Of a stretch of 64,000 nucleotides of DNA, positions 12,701-25,100 are shown one piece after another. Position 1 is the stretch's first letter. Every line of letters starts with the position of its first letter. The notes beneath the pieces are model-generated. The model saw only the letters and a program-made list of their open reading frames with translations, did no database searches and was not told the origin of the DNA. Position numbers and translations under genes: made by a program. The stretch comes from Lingula anatina (taxonomy: Eukaryota; Brachiopoda; Lingulata; Lingulida; Lingulidae): assembly GCF_001039355.2 (NCBI RefSeq), contig NW_019774269.1:384604-448603 (forward strand), in the 5' to 3' direction.

Positions 12701-14562
12701 ACCAAAATGCTGAAGAAAGAAGTTGTCGACGGGTAACCATCGCCACATTGTCACATTGTCAAGAGGAGCTCGCCCATTGGGCCCACTCCATGCATATTGT
12801 GCTGTGCCCAGGGCAGTGAATATTGAAAATAAAATAAAATAAAATAAAATAAAATAAAATAAAATAAACATAAGAAAACAACATTTTAATGTTGAAACAT
12901 AAAAAATCTGTCTCCAGGCGTGACTATTCAATAGTATAGAATTCATAATCATTGATGTGAATAAATAATCCACTGCCATGCTCAGCCCAGCCCCCAGTCG
13001 CTTAAAAATCGAAAGAAAGTAAATTCATCTCAAGGGATAAGTTAAAGTAAAATACCATAACGCGCATTCTAAAGAGCTCATGCATACCATCGAAGAGACC
13101 CCCTAGTCAATTTCATTAAGGCATCCACTTATAACTTAATTAAGGGCCAAGCTCTCAGTTTCAGCTGACTTATGTCAGTGGTTGAGATAACTAGTGTTAT
13201 AATTTTGAATGTTCTGTTAAATTGTAGATTCCATGTAAACGTTTATCAACTAATTTTTTATGGTCGGTTAGCCTAAAATTTGTAACGTCAAGTCTCTTTC
13301 TACTCTTGGACAAACAAAATTCGTATTTTGTGCCCAAGTTCTACTCTTTCCGGAATGTCATTTACTGCATTTTTAATAAAGGCTAGTCAATAAAAACACC
13401 TCGTTTACCTAGCTCCAAACACAATGATTGAAATAATGTTGCTGACAGCTTTTCCAATCCTGTTTATGGGAGAAAAAGCCTTTCCCATTTCATCTTCAAT
13501 GTTTTGCACCAAGTATCGAGCCTCGTCCTGAATTCTTTCTTCTAAACTTCTTCTCCCGAGGCCGAGATCTCGAAGAGACGAGAGCGTGAATCTCCTCAGC
13601 TCTTTCCATTCGTGCCCGGATTTAAATATTACTCCAGCACCTGCAGTTAAATCATTGAGTTAAAGACAAAAATTGACAACAAACCTCCTAATATCCTAAG
13701 TATCCTAATACCTCCCATATACACGAACAAAAGTCTTTACTATGTATCTATTTTCTTTATGGACCAGCCCAAACTACCATAACTGGGTCTTTTTCCCTGC
13801 TTTCATCTTATCCCACCGTTGCCATGTAACAGATGTATTGTGGGCCCTTTAGTTTATTGACCCTAGTGAAGCAGTCAGGATTAATCAGATAATCTAAATA
13901 GTGAAAAACTATGTCAGTTACCTTTAAGTCAAACCCAAGTTTATATAACCTACATTTATAAGATATCAGCGCCAGGGGCCACTTAATATTCCCAACGAAC
14001 TTCTGAATATGAATTCGATTCGGATCCTAGGGGAATAACCTCTTCTTATCCCTCTCTTCCCCCTCCTTTGGCTTTGTTTACTTCTCACACCCTCCCAAAC
14101 ACACATGATAAGCACAATCCTGGATATACATGTACCAGAGTTACACACATTCATAAATTTTCAAATCTTATAATTACCGTCTTTTCCAACTATTCGTTTA
14201 ATGAAATATATCCACGTAGGTCTAGCACTGACTGAAGCTGCATTCTTCACGAAAGCCTCTTGGATCAGCTCATAAGTCCCTAGCATTATCATGTGTTGTT
14301 CACCAAATTTGACGTGTATGATATCTCCGTATATATCATACCATGGAAGAAGATCCGTTGGTTGTCTTCTCCTACCGCTGATCATCATCTGTGGGAGACT
14401 TCCCACCACGGGGAAACAGACAGGTCCGGGCGGCCAGTTCACCCGAGGATTCCTCGACGACAGCATCCACAGACTTAACAACAACACTACCACGAATATC
14501 AAAACAGTAGGCTGAACAAGATTGGAGAAAAAAGCGATAAGACTCTGATCGACGTTGGCCAT
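9760..14562 (-). CDS. CYP2-clan cytochrome P450, copy P2 (intact)
   Basis: Complete eight-exon gene. In transcript order the exons are 14178-14562, 13409-13640, 12567-12672, 12223-12379, 11623-11759, 11370-11466, 10227-10433 and 9760-9941, giving 1503 nt and 500 residues. All introns have GT donors and AG acceptors. Expected P450 features by residue: membrane anchor about 18-34, PPGP at 44-47, C-helix WKELR 140-144, AGTDTT 307-312 (oxygen activation), EVFR K-helix 364-367, PERW 419-422, haem loop FSIGPRVCLG 438-447 with Cys445. The start is chosen because it gives the anchor and has an AAAATGGCC context shared with P1. The family is ER-bound and needs NADPH-P450 reductase; the substrate is unknown. 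P2 is the closest relative of P1 (N-termini almost identical). Intron 6 carries two small transposon-like insertions. Confidence 0.92.
10691..10858. mobile_element. MITE with CAGGGGCGGATCCAG ends (P2 intron 6)
   Basis: Starts CAGGGGCGGATCCAG and ends TAAATCCGCCCCTG. TAACA flanks both sides (10686-10690 and 10859-10863). The interior has an internal inverted repeat built on CTGACCGTCTTC-like words. Same family as 6451-6719. Confidence 0.6.
10862..11114. mobile_element. Foldback element with long inverted arms (P2 intron 6)
   Basis: The left arm (10862-10920) and right arm (about 11058-11114) are near-perfect reverse complements of about 57 bp, beginning CAGGCATACCCAACTACC. A second shorter palindrome (CGCATTTCGGAGTATCA) lies inside. 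There is no coding capacity. Confidence 0.7.
12825..12868. repeat. (AAAAT)n microsatellite
   Basis: About eight AAAAT units in P2 intron 2. Confidence 0.9.
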
Positions 14563-14609
14563 TTTGAGCAGAGCAGGTTTGGCAGTAGTGCGTGATGATG
14601 ACGTCTAGT

Positions 14610-14636
14610 GTTACAATCTCTATGCAAGCGTAAGTT
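14610..14636 (-). promoter_or_regulatory. Shared proximal upstream motif (P2)
   Basis: The reverse strand reads CATAGAGATTGTAAC about 50 bases before the ATG at 14562, followed by the same GACGTCATCATCACG block as P1. Confidence 0.5.
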
Positions 14637-15189
14637 CCAGGATGGGAGTGCTGATTTATCGCTCTACTAGTGCCCCCTTAAATCTCATGTTTCACTGTAA
14701 TTTCCACAGAGGTCAAGCATCGTCTATTAAATTGAAAAGACACCACCACCAGTATCAATAGTGGGAAGTTACAGGTAGGTAGAATAGCCAAAGGCTTTAC
14801 TCAGGCTGTGTTGAATGATCAAAGTCATTTAGTCACTTAACTCAGGAACAGTTCGTTGGTGTTATCAAATTAATCTATCAACGGTGTCTAAGTAACCAAA
14901 CACTAGTAGGACAGGAGTCTTACTTGATCACAGACAGTTATCTGTAGTTGTCACATTTACAATTATTTTGGTTTTAAACAATATTTGATAACAAATCATT
15001 TTCTCTTTCAGTATGCAAGACCAGTGAGGTTTGGCAACATGTTGTCTTTGTACTATAATTAAAATATTTTACTTTGAATTTTACAGAAAATGCCAGGTGT
15101 GATCTATACACCAGAGTGGATAGTAATTATACCATTTCTGAGGTTAAATTATTAAGTTACTTCGTTTTTTTTTTGTCCTCTCTTTATCA

Positions 15190-18100
15190 GATACACCAAG
15201 AATATTTGGCATCCACCTAGTCGTTACGAGTTTCTCAAGAAGGGAAAAAAATGACATGATGAGATCGTTCAATGCGGCATGGCTGCAACAGTTTAACTGG
15301 CTTGCATATTATTTAAAAAAAAATGGAGCATACTGTTTTCTCGTGTTTTGTTTGGTGCCCAGGTTGGAAGGGACACCCACAAGCTGGACAGGCTAATGTC
15401 AAATTCCCTCACTACATGGACTTCTGCACTTAGGAAGTTGAAAGAACATGATACCAAATCTGAGGTTCACTAATCTGCCATGGCAACATTCAAGCCTGCA
15501 TAGCCAGCACTTTCAAAGGTGAGTTCTTTATCTGAAAAAGTGGACCTTTTTCCATAAAAAATGTCATGTACCTTGATCAAATTTTACCCAGAGCGGACTT
15601 TTTTTCCAGCAAAAGGGGCGGTAATTTCGCCCCCCCAGCCCCCTGGCTACAAGTCTGTACCAGTCACCCAGCAGCTGGGCCATGCATTGGCAAAGAAATT
15701 AGCAGAAAACAGGGCAAAATTTGCGTATATTGTTAAGACAATTTTGCTGTGTGGTAGACATAATTTGGCACCAAGAGGGCATCGAAACAACAGTTCTTTC
15801 AGCAACACATGGAACTTTCAAAAGTTAAGCGAGTTTAGAGTGGATGCTGGTGATGCCATTTAGGGGGGACATTGCCAGGATGCACCAAAGAATGCTACGT
15901 GTAGGAGTAAGACTGTTCAAAAAGAGCTCATAGACTGCTGCAGGAAAATTGTCGCTAATTAGATTGCAGAGAAAGTGAAGAAGGCTTTTTTTTCACAATC
16001 ATGGCAGAACGAGCGACAGATTGCAGTAACAAAGAGCAGTTACCACTTGCCCTTCGGAACTACGGTGAGTCAGTTTGGAAGGTACGTGAAGACTTCATCG
16101 GCCACCAGCGGTATTGAGAGGGCATATGAGGAGCAGCAACTGCCAAGCTCATACAGATCACAGTGTCAGATCTTGGTTTCAGCATGGACAAGTTCGGGTA
16201 AGCTGCAGTAAGCTGCTGGATATTCTTGGCTTTTACTGGGAAAATTCAATATTGTAAAAAGCTTTTTATGAATAAAAAAAATAGCAGTGAATACATTTGA
16301 GACAAAAAATTCTCCTATGTCAAGTTTGCTTTCTCTCATACTTATGGTCAATTTTAAATGTTTTTTTTTTTTTGGCATTGAAATAAAATGGGGTGTGCGT
16401 TAGAAATTAACAATTAGCTGCTTGTATTTCACCAAAGTTTATGACAATGTATTTTTCAAAGGACAGTGTTACGATGGGACAGGGAACATAACTCGCAAGG
16501 TGAATGGCGCTGCAGCAAGAATCAAAGCAGAATGCCGAAAGGCAGTACACATCCACTGCCTGAGCCATCTAATCAGCTGAACCCGTGGGTGATGTGCAAT
16601 CCAGAGCTTGTGAAAGGCAGCGACATCGAGAGAATACTCCAACGACCGCGACAGAGGAATACTTCCACAGGAGACACCTCATCATTCCACTTGTGGACTA
16701 TTTCATACTTGGATTTACAAATAAATGTGTGCATTGTGCAGTGCTAATGCTATATTAGTAACCATTTTATTCATTATATATTGAATTGAACTACAATCAT
16801 ATATTATTTTGATCCCTATTTATATCGTAGAGTTGTCGTTGGAGATGCCAGGAGATGTCTTGAAACAAAACGAACAAACAAACAAACAAACAAACAAACA
16901 AACAAACAATAATAATATAATAATAATAATAATGCAATTAAAATCTCAATATTAATTCCAAATGTGATTATTTGCCCAATAAGCTAATTATCTCAGCTGG
17001 TTCCCATGGAGAATTTCACTGATTTAGTTTTTTTTACATATTTTATGATTTCAGATGGTAAGAAACTTCCTGGGGTGACCTCAGAATTCTTAAACTATTC
17101 TTAAACTATTCACTCAAAAAGCTAAGCACCCTGGACGCATCTGTGGAAGAAATGTTGCCTGAATCAAAGATTAACAAATTGAAGGCCCAGTGTAAAACTA
17201 CATGTAGGTATTTATAAGACGATGAGGCAAATGCATTTACTGTCAATGTTAGTTCTCATATTACAGGTATACCAAATATGTGTGAGGTTATTATACATGT
17301 AATTGTAAATCACTTTGTTAAACATCTATCATTTTCATAACATTTAATAAATATCTGGCCATAGTGTAACATTTTATTTGACTGAATTCAACTAAAAGGA
17401 TAGTTTTCAAGTTTTTTGTCAAAAGTTAACTGGATCTTGGACACTCCTTTTAAGGATGAATTATCATAGTGCCTCTCTGATGTAAAAGTTTAATTATTGG
17501 AAGGTAACTTGAACGGCAGGATTCCCTACTCATTCTTCATGACTAGTACGCGCTGGTTGTGGATGCCCCAGATTCCATTAGAAGCGAGCCCCTCAGCAGC
17601 TGCGACACAGTCACAAAGACAACCAGCCTGGCCAATGCCATTACACCAAGTGATTTTATTTTCTCTTTGGTATTGTGCAAAGACGTTCTCCAATACACAA
17701 GAGAACTTGCCACCAAAACTGCAGGAGAAAGAGAGGAAGAGGTGCATCAGGCGTTTACCAATGCCCACGTTTTGGTCACTACACTGGGAGAATGTGGACA
17801 AACTGAGGTCAGAGCTGTTGAAGAAAGCAGAAACATTTGCTCTGAAAGTAGACGGGTGCTAACCAAGCCAAGACATTGTGAAAGGCACGACAGAGGAATA
17901 CTTCTACAGTAGACACCTCATCATTCCACTTGTGGACGATTTCATATTTGGATTTACAACCAGGTAGCATATGTGGCATTTGTAGGGTCAATCTTTCCAG
18001 TAGCAATATGTCAGCCAAGTTGGGAAGCAGTCATTCTCAAAACTTTGATCTACTTTGATCATTTGCCTCATCCTGATTCTCTGCCTGCATGTCTAGATGG

Positions 18101-18440
18101 AATTGTGGAGGACATTCTGGACATCATACCATTCTCACGCACCAGCCAGTGTTAGTCAAAGCCTTCAGTTAGTGGACTCTGACACATTCCCAAACTTCGC
18201 CACTTATAAAGATTGCAAGTGATTTACCGTCAACAACCTGTGAGCGTGAGCGATCAGTATCTGCCCTCCTAAAATCAATTATTCAAATCTGCGCTCCAGG
18301 ATGGCCCAGAATAGACTCAATGGACTGGTCCTACTGCATGTTCACTACAACATTGGCGTCAATGCTGGTATTGACTTGTTTGCCAGGAGACAACCCAGTA
18401 CGCATGAGACCTGTATATATTTTTCAGGACTGACTGTACC
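15190..18440 (+). pseudogene. hAT transposase relic (DUF4371 type with hAT dimerisation tail)
   Basis: Broken pieces read in order on the + strand. Near 15270: FNAAWLQQFNWLAYY with GAYCF. At 15665-15860: NRAKFAYIVKTI and LAPRGHRN. Near 15990-16060: MAERATDCSNKEQL. At 16460-16575: GQCYDGTGNIT, VNGAAARIKAE and HIHCLSH. At 17560-17905: a helical segment with CKDVLQYTRELA. At 17890-17960: IIPLVDDFI. At 18210-18360: LPSTTCERERSVSALL followed in another frame by QNRLNGLVLLHVHY. These are the ordered signatures of DUF4371/hAT transposases, ending in the dimerisation motif. Frameshifts, stops and an internal duplicate (16620-16720 resembles 17880-17960) show it is dead. A small repeat seems inserted near 15520-15650. 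Confidence 0.8.
16872..16934. repeat. (AAAC)n then (AAT)n microsatellite
   Basis: Simple repeat within the hAT relic. Confidence 0.9.
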
Positions 18441-18765
18441 AAGTGAATGTTGAGACTGTACTGTAGTTTGTACCTTGTATCCTGAATTACACGTGGATTT
18501 TTCATCTGGCTTTACTTTACTATGTAAAATATGTTATGGAAATGTTGTCCTCAGAAGCATAGATTACTGTAGAAGTTACATTTTAACTGCAATACTTATA
18601 GTAAGAAGTTATGACTGTATTTTTGAAGACATGTAGTAGACATGTATCAGTGCTTTAAATCATGGATGTCCTTTTTATATATCATGCATATGACATTTGA
18701 ATTCAAAGATTGAATATTTACTTTCTTTTCAATACATTTGCATATTAGTAAGTCCAAACGTGTTT

Positions 18766-18767
<2 letters not shown>

Positions 18768-18804
<37 letters not shown>
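18768..18804. repeat. (GT)n microsatellite
   Basis: About 18 GT units just after the hAT relic. Confidence 0.9.
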
Positions 18805-18806
<2 letters not shown>

Positions 18807-18976
18807 CTCATGGGGGAGGGGTGGAGGATGGGTTAACAAAAATAATTTGGATTATGGTCAGAAAATATCTCTGGATCCGCTCCTGACCAAATGTCACTGT
18901 ATTTACACACAATTTGCATTCTTTTGTGCTCGTTAAAGATCACGTGTCTATTATAGTGTGTCTATCGCGTACTCAG

Positions 18977-19103
18977 TTATGTGTAGCCACTGTAGACGGC
19001 GCGGCGTGCCTTCACCAAGAGGTATTTCTTGTTCCATTCTTCCTTAAGAGCTTGGTAGAGTTGGTCCAGATAATTAGGGGCTGGTTCCCCTCTGCATGTC
19101 ATT
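18977..19103 (-). pseudogene. Tc1-like transposase C-terminal fragment
   Basis: The reverse strand encodes LDQLYQALKEEWN followed by a short RRAVYSGYT-like end and a stop, which resembles the C-terminal end of Tc1/mariner transposases (EEWN..., RR..AVI, TRY). The downstream bases AAAGATCACGTG are shared with the related fragment at 57400. No catalytic residues are present. Confidence 0.55.
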
Positions 19104-21050
19104 ATTTATTGATGACAGTAAAACAGTGTTCGGCTAGCGAATTAATTCCCTTTTGGAAGAACTCCAACATTCTGCTTGCCTCTCACCTCCTCAAAGTGCA
19201 CACTTTTGAAAGGGACACCAATATTGCCGTCGACAGAGCTGTAAATAAGGTAAGATTCATCCGTTTGTCTACCAGTTATGCAACCCTGAGGTCACACACC
19301 CGTTAAGAATTGCTGTTACATGAATTGCAGTCCAGAATCGCACTCCGGGATCCCCTATGATTAGTTTACAATGCCAGGGTGTCAGGATTTTTTAGTCGAA
19401 ACTATAGAGTCAGTATATGGGGCCAATGCTACCTGTACTGAATAATGGGAAACAGACAACGGTTCCTAGAAAACTGCCTCATGTCGTTATTAAAGGTAAC
19501 CCAAAACAATAACAAAAATGGAGGATATATATCCTTCAAAATTGTCCAACTATCGACTTACATATCACAATATACAAAGTGGGTGTTTCCTACTTAGTTA
19601 TTAAGTTTTGAAAATGCGCCCTTCTCAATAGGTCTGGAAGTTAATGAGCAACGCGGTCACGTGCTCCAAACGTACAAGTTACTGATTCAAGTTACTGATA
19701 GAAAAATTAACTGAGATTTACCAGCAAATATTTTGTCTGATGACAGTCAGACTTTATGAAGGACATGAGGTCTCTGATGGGTATTGCAACCTGTCAGCTC
19801 TCAGATGTGGTTGATTCAGTTCAGAGCGTCAAGCACTATCAGATCATGCAGTCGGCTTACTTTAGCGTATTTTATTCTTTCTACATTCGGGATTTAATAC
19901 ATAGTCGAATAAATAGAAATGTAGAGTATCAGATCTAGAAACCTCTCCATACCAGTTTGATCATTCGATTCACTATTTATCAGGATCCAGAGAGTACAGA
20001 AGTGACTTCAGCAGTCACGAGAATCTGAGACCAAGTGACCTAGATCTGCCGCGTCATGATTTGCATACTGACTAGACTGATATAAAACGCTAGAATTTAA
20101 TTTTTTTATAGTCGTAAGTTCAGGAGATCCAACAAAGCGTATTTAATAATAATTATTATTAATAAAATTATAATAAAAGGTTATAATAATTATTGTAATG
20201 AGTTTATTTTAAACAATACAACATTGCAACCAAGTTGTGCATTCAGGATATCCAACAAAGTGTACTGTATTAAATAATACTAATTATTATCAAAGTTATA
20301 ATAATAAGTTATAATGATAAAAGTAATACGTTTATTCTAAACATTGCAACCAAAAAGTTTAAGTTTTAAAGATAAATGAGTGCGAATAAAAATTATCAAA
20401 TAACATGTTTACATAAATAAAGGATTAACATTAGGATCGAACTGGAGTTCGAAATGAGTTCGACATAAACCTTAGTTATCTAAAATTTAGATAAAGAAAA
20501 GGGATAAAAGTGAAACGTCCAGTCTTTCATTTGGGTACGTTGAAATAAATTGGACATGACATGTTATTTTTTAGCTCCTTGTATGTTCTGGAGGTGCGGA
20601 AGTAATTCAGCTCATCCTAGCCACTTTTTATTTTCTCATAAAATATTTGCATATTTCTAATCGCTGCTAATGTAAAGTGACAAGGTTTGTTTATACCATG
20701 GCAACAACATACGATAAATCAGGAAATATAATTCTGAGCGCCCTCTTAGTTGAATATTACAGTTACAATACTAAAAGTGCTTTGATTAAAATGAGATGTA
20801 TTAATGACATTTATTCGATTTAAAACTACAATAAAAACATGCTACATGCGAACAACACAGGTAAATTCACAGCTCCACCGGTGTCTCAATTACATAACGA
20901 CTGCAGTCTAATGTTTTCCCTAGCTGAAAATCACAAGCAACTGTAAAGTAGTCCTTTACAATGGCATCTGAGAAACGTTTTGTCCAGATGTTATTTACAA
21001 TAAACCAGTTATTAATAAAGAAATCGGAGCTTGACGTTTCGGACCGCATT

Positions 21051-22082
21051 TTAGCGTCTCACTGCGCACACGTTGTAGTCGTATGGTGTGAAAGTGGACG
21101 CGTTAAAACCCTCCACTCCATCGGGTGGTTTCTCGCCCTCTGGTACCTTGAAGGTAAAATTCTGAAGCATCGTGGTGAGGAAAATGAACAACTCCATTTC
21201 AGCCAGTCCCTTGCCCAGGCAAGCACGGGGTCCTGAAATACAAATTAATTAATAATAATGATAATACCATGCCAATGTGGAGGCACTGAGCTGCAGCACG
21301 TGCTACTAGGGAGCTCGAGATATCCAAAGAGTTGGGCCAAAGCTACCAGTGTTAATTAAGATTCCAAACCATCTGAAACAAAAACGTTCAAAAGATTGAA
21401 ATACGGCAAAAATGTAATGCTTTCCATGGTGGGACGTCAATCAGAGAACTGGAACTGTAAAACACGTACCTATGGAAAACGGTATCAGTTTGTCCGACTT
21501 GATCACTTTACTATTGTCATCCAGCCATCTTTCTGGTTTGAACTTGTAAGGATCCTCGAAGTTATTCTTATCGTGGAGAACCCGGTACAAGTCTCCCAGT
21601 ATCATGGTCCCCTTGGGAATGGTGTATCCGTCTAAATTTATAGTTTCACTGGTAGCATGGGGAACTCCAAGAGGGACTGACGACATGGTAGAGAAAAAAG
21701 AATAAAATATATATTAGATTAAAATGGTTTATTTGAATATAGGGATAGTAGTAGAGAAAGTGAAGAAAGAAAGAGGGGTGAAACAAATGTTGATTTTCAT
21801 AGCCTTTNATATATTAATACAGCGCGAGTTTTAAAGCTAAAATTACTGACCAACAGGGGAAATACGAAGGACTTCCAAAATGGTTGCTTCAGTGAACGGC
21901 ATTTCAGCCTTGTCCTCCATCTTGGCAACACGACCTTGACCTATGACCTTGAATTAAAAGCAATAACCATTTAATATAATTTGTAAAAGAACCACGTACA
22001 ACTGTACATTTTTGTGACACAGTTTCTTTACACAACATAAAATTGTTGCGATAATGTAAAAAAATTAGTCATCTCTCTGCTA

Positions 22083-22126
<44 letters not shown>

Positions 22127-25100
22127 GATCGTGCTGTTTATTACGTCGTTACCTGATCAATTTCCTGCTGCACCCTCTTCTGAACGTCCAGTTGATTAAC
22201 CATATGTATGAGGGACCATCTCAAAGTATTTGCGGTTGTGTCAGTTCCAGCCAAATATAAATCTACGATGATGCGGAATACGTTCCATTCTGAAATTTAC
22301 AAGATGTCTATTGCAAGTGAACTGTTAAAACGATTGAACAGAAACATACCCATTGTGCTACCACCTCGGTAAAACCACATGCTACGTACTGAAGTACCTT
22401 GCAGGCCAAACATTTCAAAGACATGTAGTCTAATTAAAAAAAGTACCCAGAGAGCACTGACCTCCACCAAGACAAACAATTACCTAATAATTAACCATCA
22501 AAAAATAAATGTGCCACTACCAAATTTTAATCAGTTTTAAGTAAGCCCACTTTGACCAATCCTAAAAATGTAATTAGAATCCATCCATAACTTTTTTGAC
22601 CTAGGCTGATGAAGAACCAACAAACAAACAAACGGACGCGAAAACATAACATTCTTGGCTTAAAGGGATAATAACTCTTCGTTTCAGCCAAATAATGAAT
22701 TTTCCTGGAGTAAACAACAATTTTTCCATACTTACCAATGGTTAATGAATCCATTTTTACATTCAAAGTTAGTTCTTGTTTTTTTTCTAAAAAATTTGTT
22801 TTATAACAGAGTATAGCCATCAATGGAGGTCATGTGCTCTAAAGACAAACTCAGATATCAGGATTATAGTTATTACTGCAGTTTTTGTAGTACAACAGAA
22901 TATATTATATTTCTATGACTTGTTCACAATGTTTTGATTGTTAAATATAGATCCATACGAAGAGTTATTATCCCTTAAAGTAATAATTAACAGGTAAGTG
23001 TTATATTATATCACCAAAACGCTTAAGATCTTCACGGGAACAATTCCTTTAACAGCATCATACTGTACCCGCGTAGATCTCAGGATCTTGCTCTTCTTGG
23101 GTGACCTTTATGAAGAGGTCAATGAAGTCCCGGATGTCAGTTGGATCAAAGGACTGGCGGTGTCGGTCGACTTCCTGTCTTATCAAACTATACAGTCTGT
23201 CCACGAGGGCCATTATCTTCTTCATCTTAAAAGAAATCATATTAAATTGGAATACAAAAAAATTGTTTACAGTATGCCATACCTTTCTGAAACTTTTTTT
23301 CAGTACGATACTCAAATTACATGTACTGTACGAATTAAATGATTTGATTTACGGGTTAAAAACTTATAACGACAAAATGCTCTAATAACACGAGAAATGA
23401 ATTGGAAATAAGTGAAAAGTATTTTGGTTAAGGCGGTAAAGAATTAATTTTTACCGGCATCAAAAAGCGAGCCAAGTTAGTAAACAACTCTATCCCTTCG
23501 CCAGCTCTCAACGCCTGCTCCAAAACTGGCAGCAATTCTGGAGTGTCATTATAGTCATGTCTGAAATCGATCCAAATTGTTACTGTTTTCAAGATGGGCA
23601 GCCATCGCATATTCCTGCCACATTGTCAATAGTGGCTCATGGATACATTTGTTGTAGGTATTACTTAATGATAATAAAAAATTTATGACAACAACATATA
23701 CATAAACAAAAATTTGCCTCCATGTTTTTCTCCTAATTATGGACAACATAATCACTGAACCAACACCAAGTTGTTATTTGATGCCAAAAGAGGGAAGAGA
23801 TGCTTTGACCATAGCTTAATTACGTCCCAAGCTCTCAATTTCAGCTAGATTGTCATATCATTGATTCAGATAACTACCGGTAGTATTTTTGAATGCATCC
23901 GTGAAAATAAGATTCCATGTAAACGTTTGACAACTATATGTACAGGCTGTTGTTCAGCTTCTTTTAAAAGTCAAATGGCCTAAAAAATGAAATGCAGCCT
24001 CTCTGTACTCTTACTGCTATCTTACCGGTATTAATTATGTCTTTAATAATGGTGAGGCAACAGAAAGATCCTCGTTTACCTGACTCCAAACACAATGGTT
24101 GCAATAATGTTGCTGACAGCTTTTCCAACCCTGTCTCTGGGAGAGAAGGCCTTTCCATTTTCATCTTCAATGTTTTGCACCAAGTACCTTGCCTCATCCT
24201 GAATTCTTTCTTGTAAACTTTTCCTCCCGAGGCCGAGATCTCGAAGAGACGAGAGCGTGAATCTCCTCAGCTCTTTCCATTCGTGTCCAGATTTAAATAT
24301 AACTCCAGCTCCTACAGATGAAATAACTAAGTTAAAGAAAATGTTCATTAACCAATATTTTAATACTTTCCATACACATTTACAAAAGTCTTCACAACTT
24401 TTTTATTTATTTTATTTTATAAACAAGCCTCGAAAGACTTTAGTTCATGTATATTACACTACTGTAGGAAGTGGTCCAAACCATATTCCCCTACAATAAT
24501 GAAAGTGAAATTAAAAAAAAAAATAAATATTTCTGAAATCAAGAATAAATAAAAGCTACATTATAATATTTCAAGATTGTTTAAAAATGAGTCCATAAGC
24601 AGTGTTGTTTTATTCCATTTTCTTGAAGATACCGATAGTAAATGATACAAATAATAATGAATACAAATATGTTTTACTTCACTTACAAAGTTAAGAGAAT
24701 TCTTACAAATTACAACATAAAAAGGAGCGTGATGCTTCCATACATGTTTAAAATTTAAGATTACAAAATGCATGTGATCAAAAAAGAGACAGGTGCAAAG
24801 TACTTTATTCATATATAATGCAATTCTGATCATGTATGCTTTTACACAAGTACGCTAACAGCATCACGCATGGCTGAATGTTTAATACACCATGGTCAAA
24901 ATATTTGATAAATCTCACCTTCAAATAATGGCAAATCACAGTGCATTCAAATACAACTAGAAAATGGATTTTTCAAGCACAATGTCAAAAATGAATTAAA
25001 TTTGTCATCTTATATAATGCAAAAAAGCAATGCATCAAAGGATACCTTACTCATTGAAAAGATGTTTAAGAAAGTTCACCGTAAATCAACCATAATTAGT

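Larger units (their letters stand above)
14563..21050. other. Intergenic region between P2 and P3
   Basis: Contains the P2 upstream region, a hAT/DUF4371 transposase relic (15190-18440), a Tc1-like tail (18977-19103), and from 19100 onward the 3' flank of P3, which is paralogous to 7600-9750. No intact gene is visible. Confidence 0.6.

Noticed and set aside
14291-14515. Repeated 60-104 codon frames antisense to P450 exon 1 (also near 28949, 41091, 50177, 60251)
   Set aside because: They are conserved only because exon 1 itself is conserved; no independent splice or start support.
17497-18018. Several overlapping 69-121 codon frames
   Set aside because: They are pieces of the broken hAT transposase or its antisense, not separate genes.
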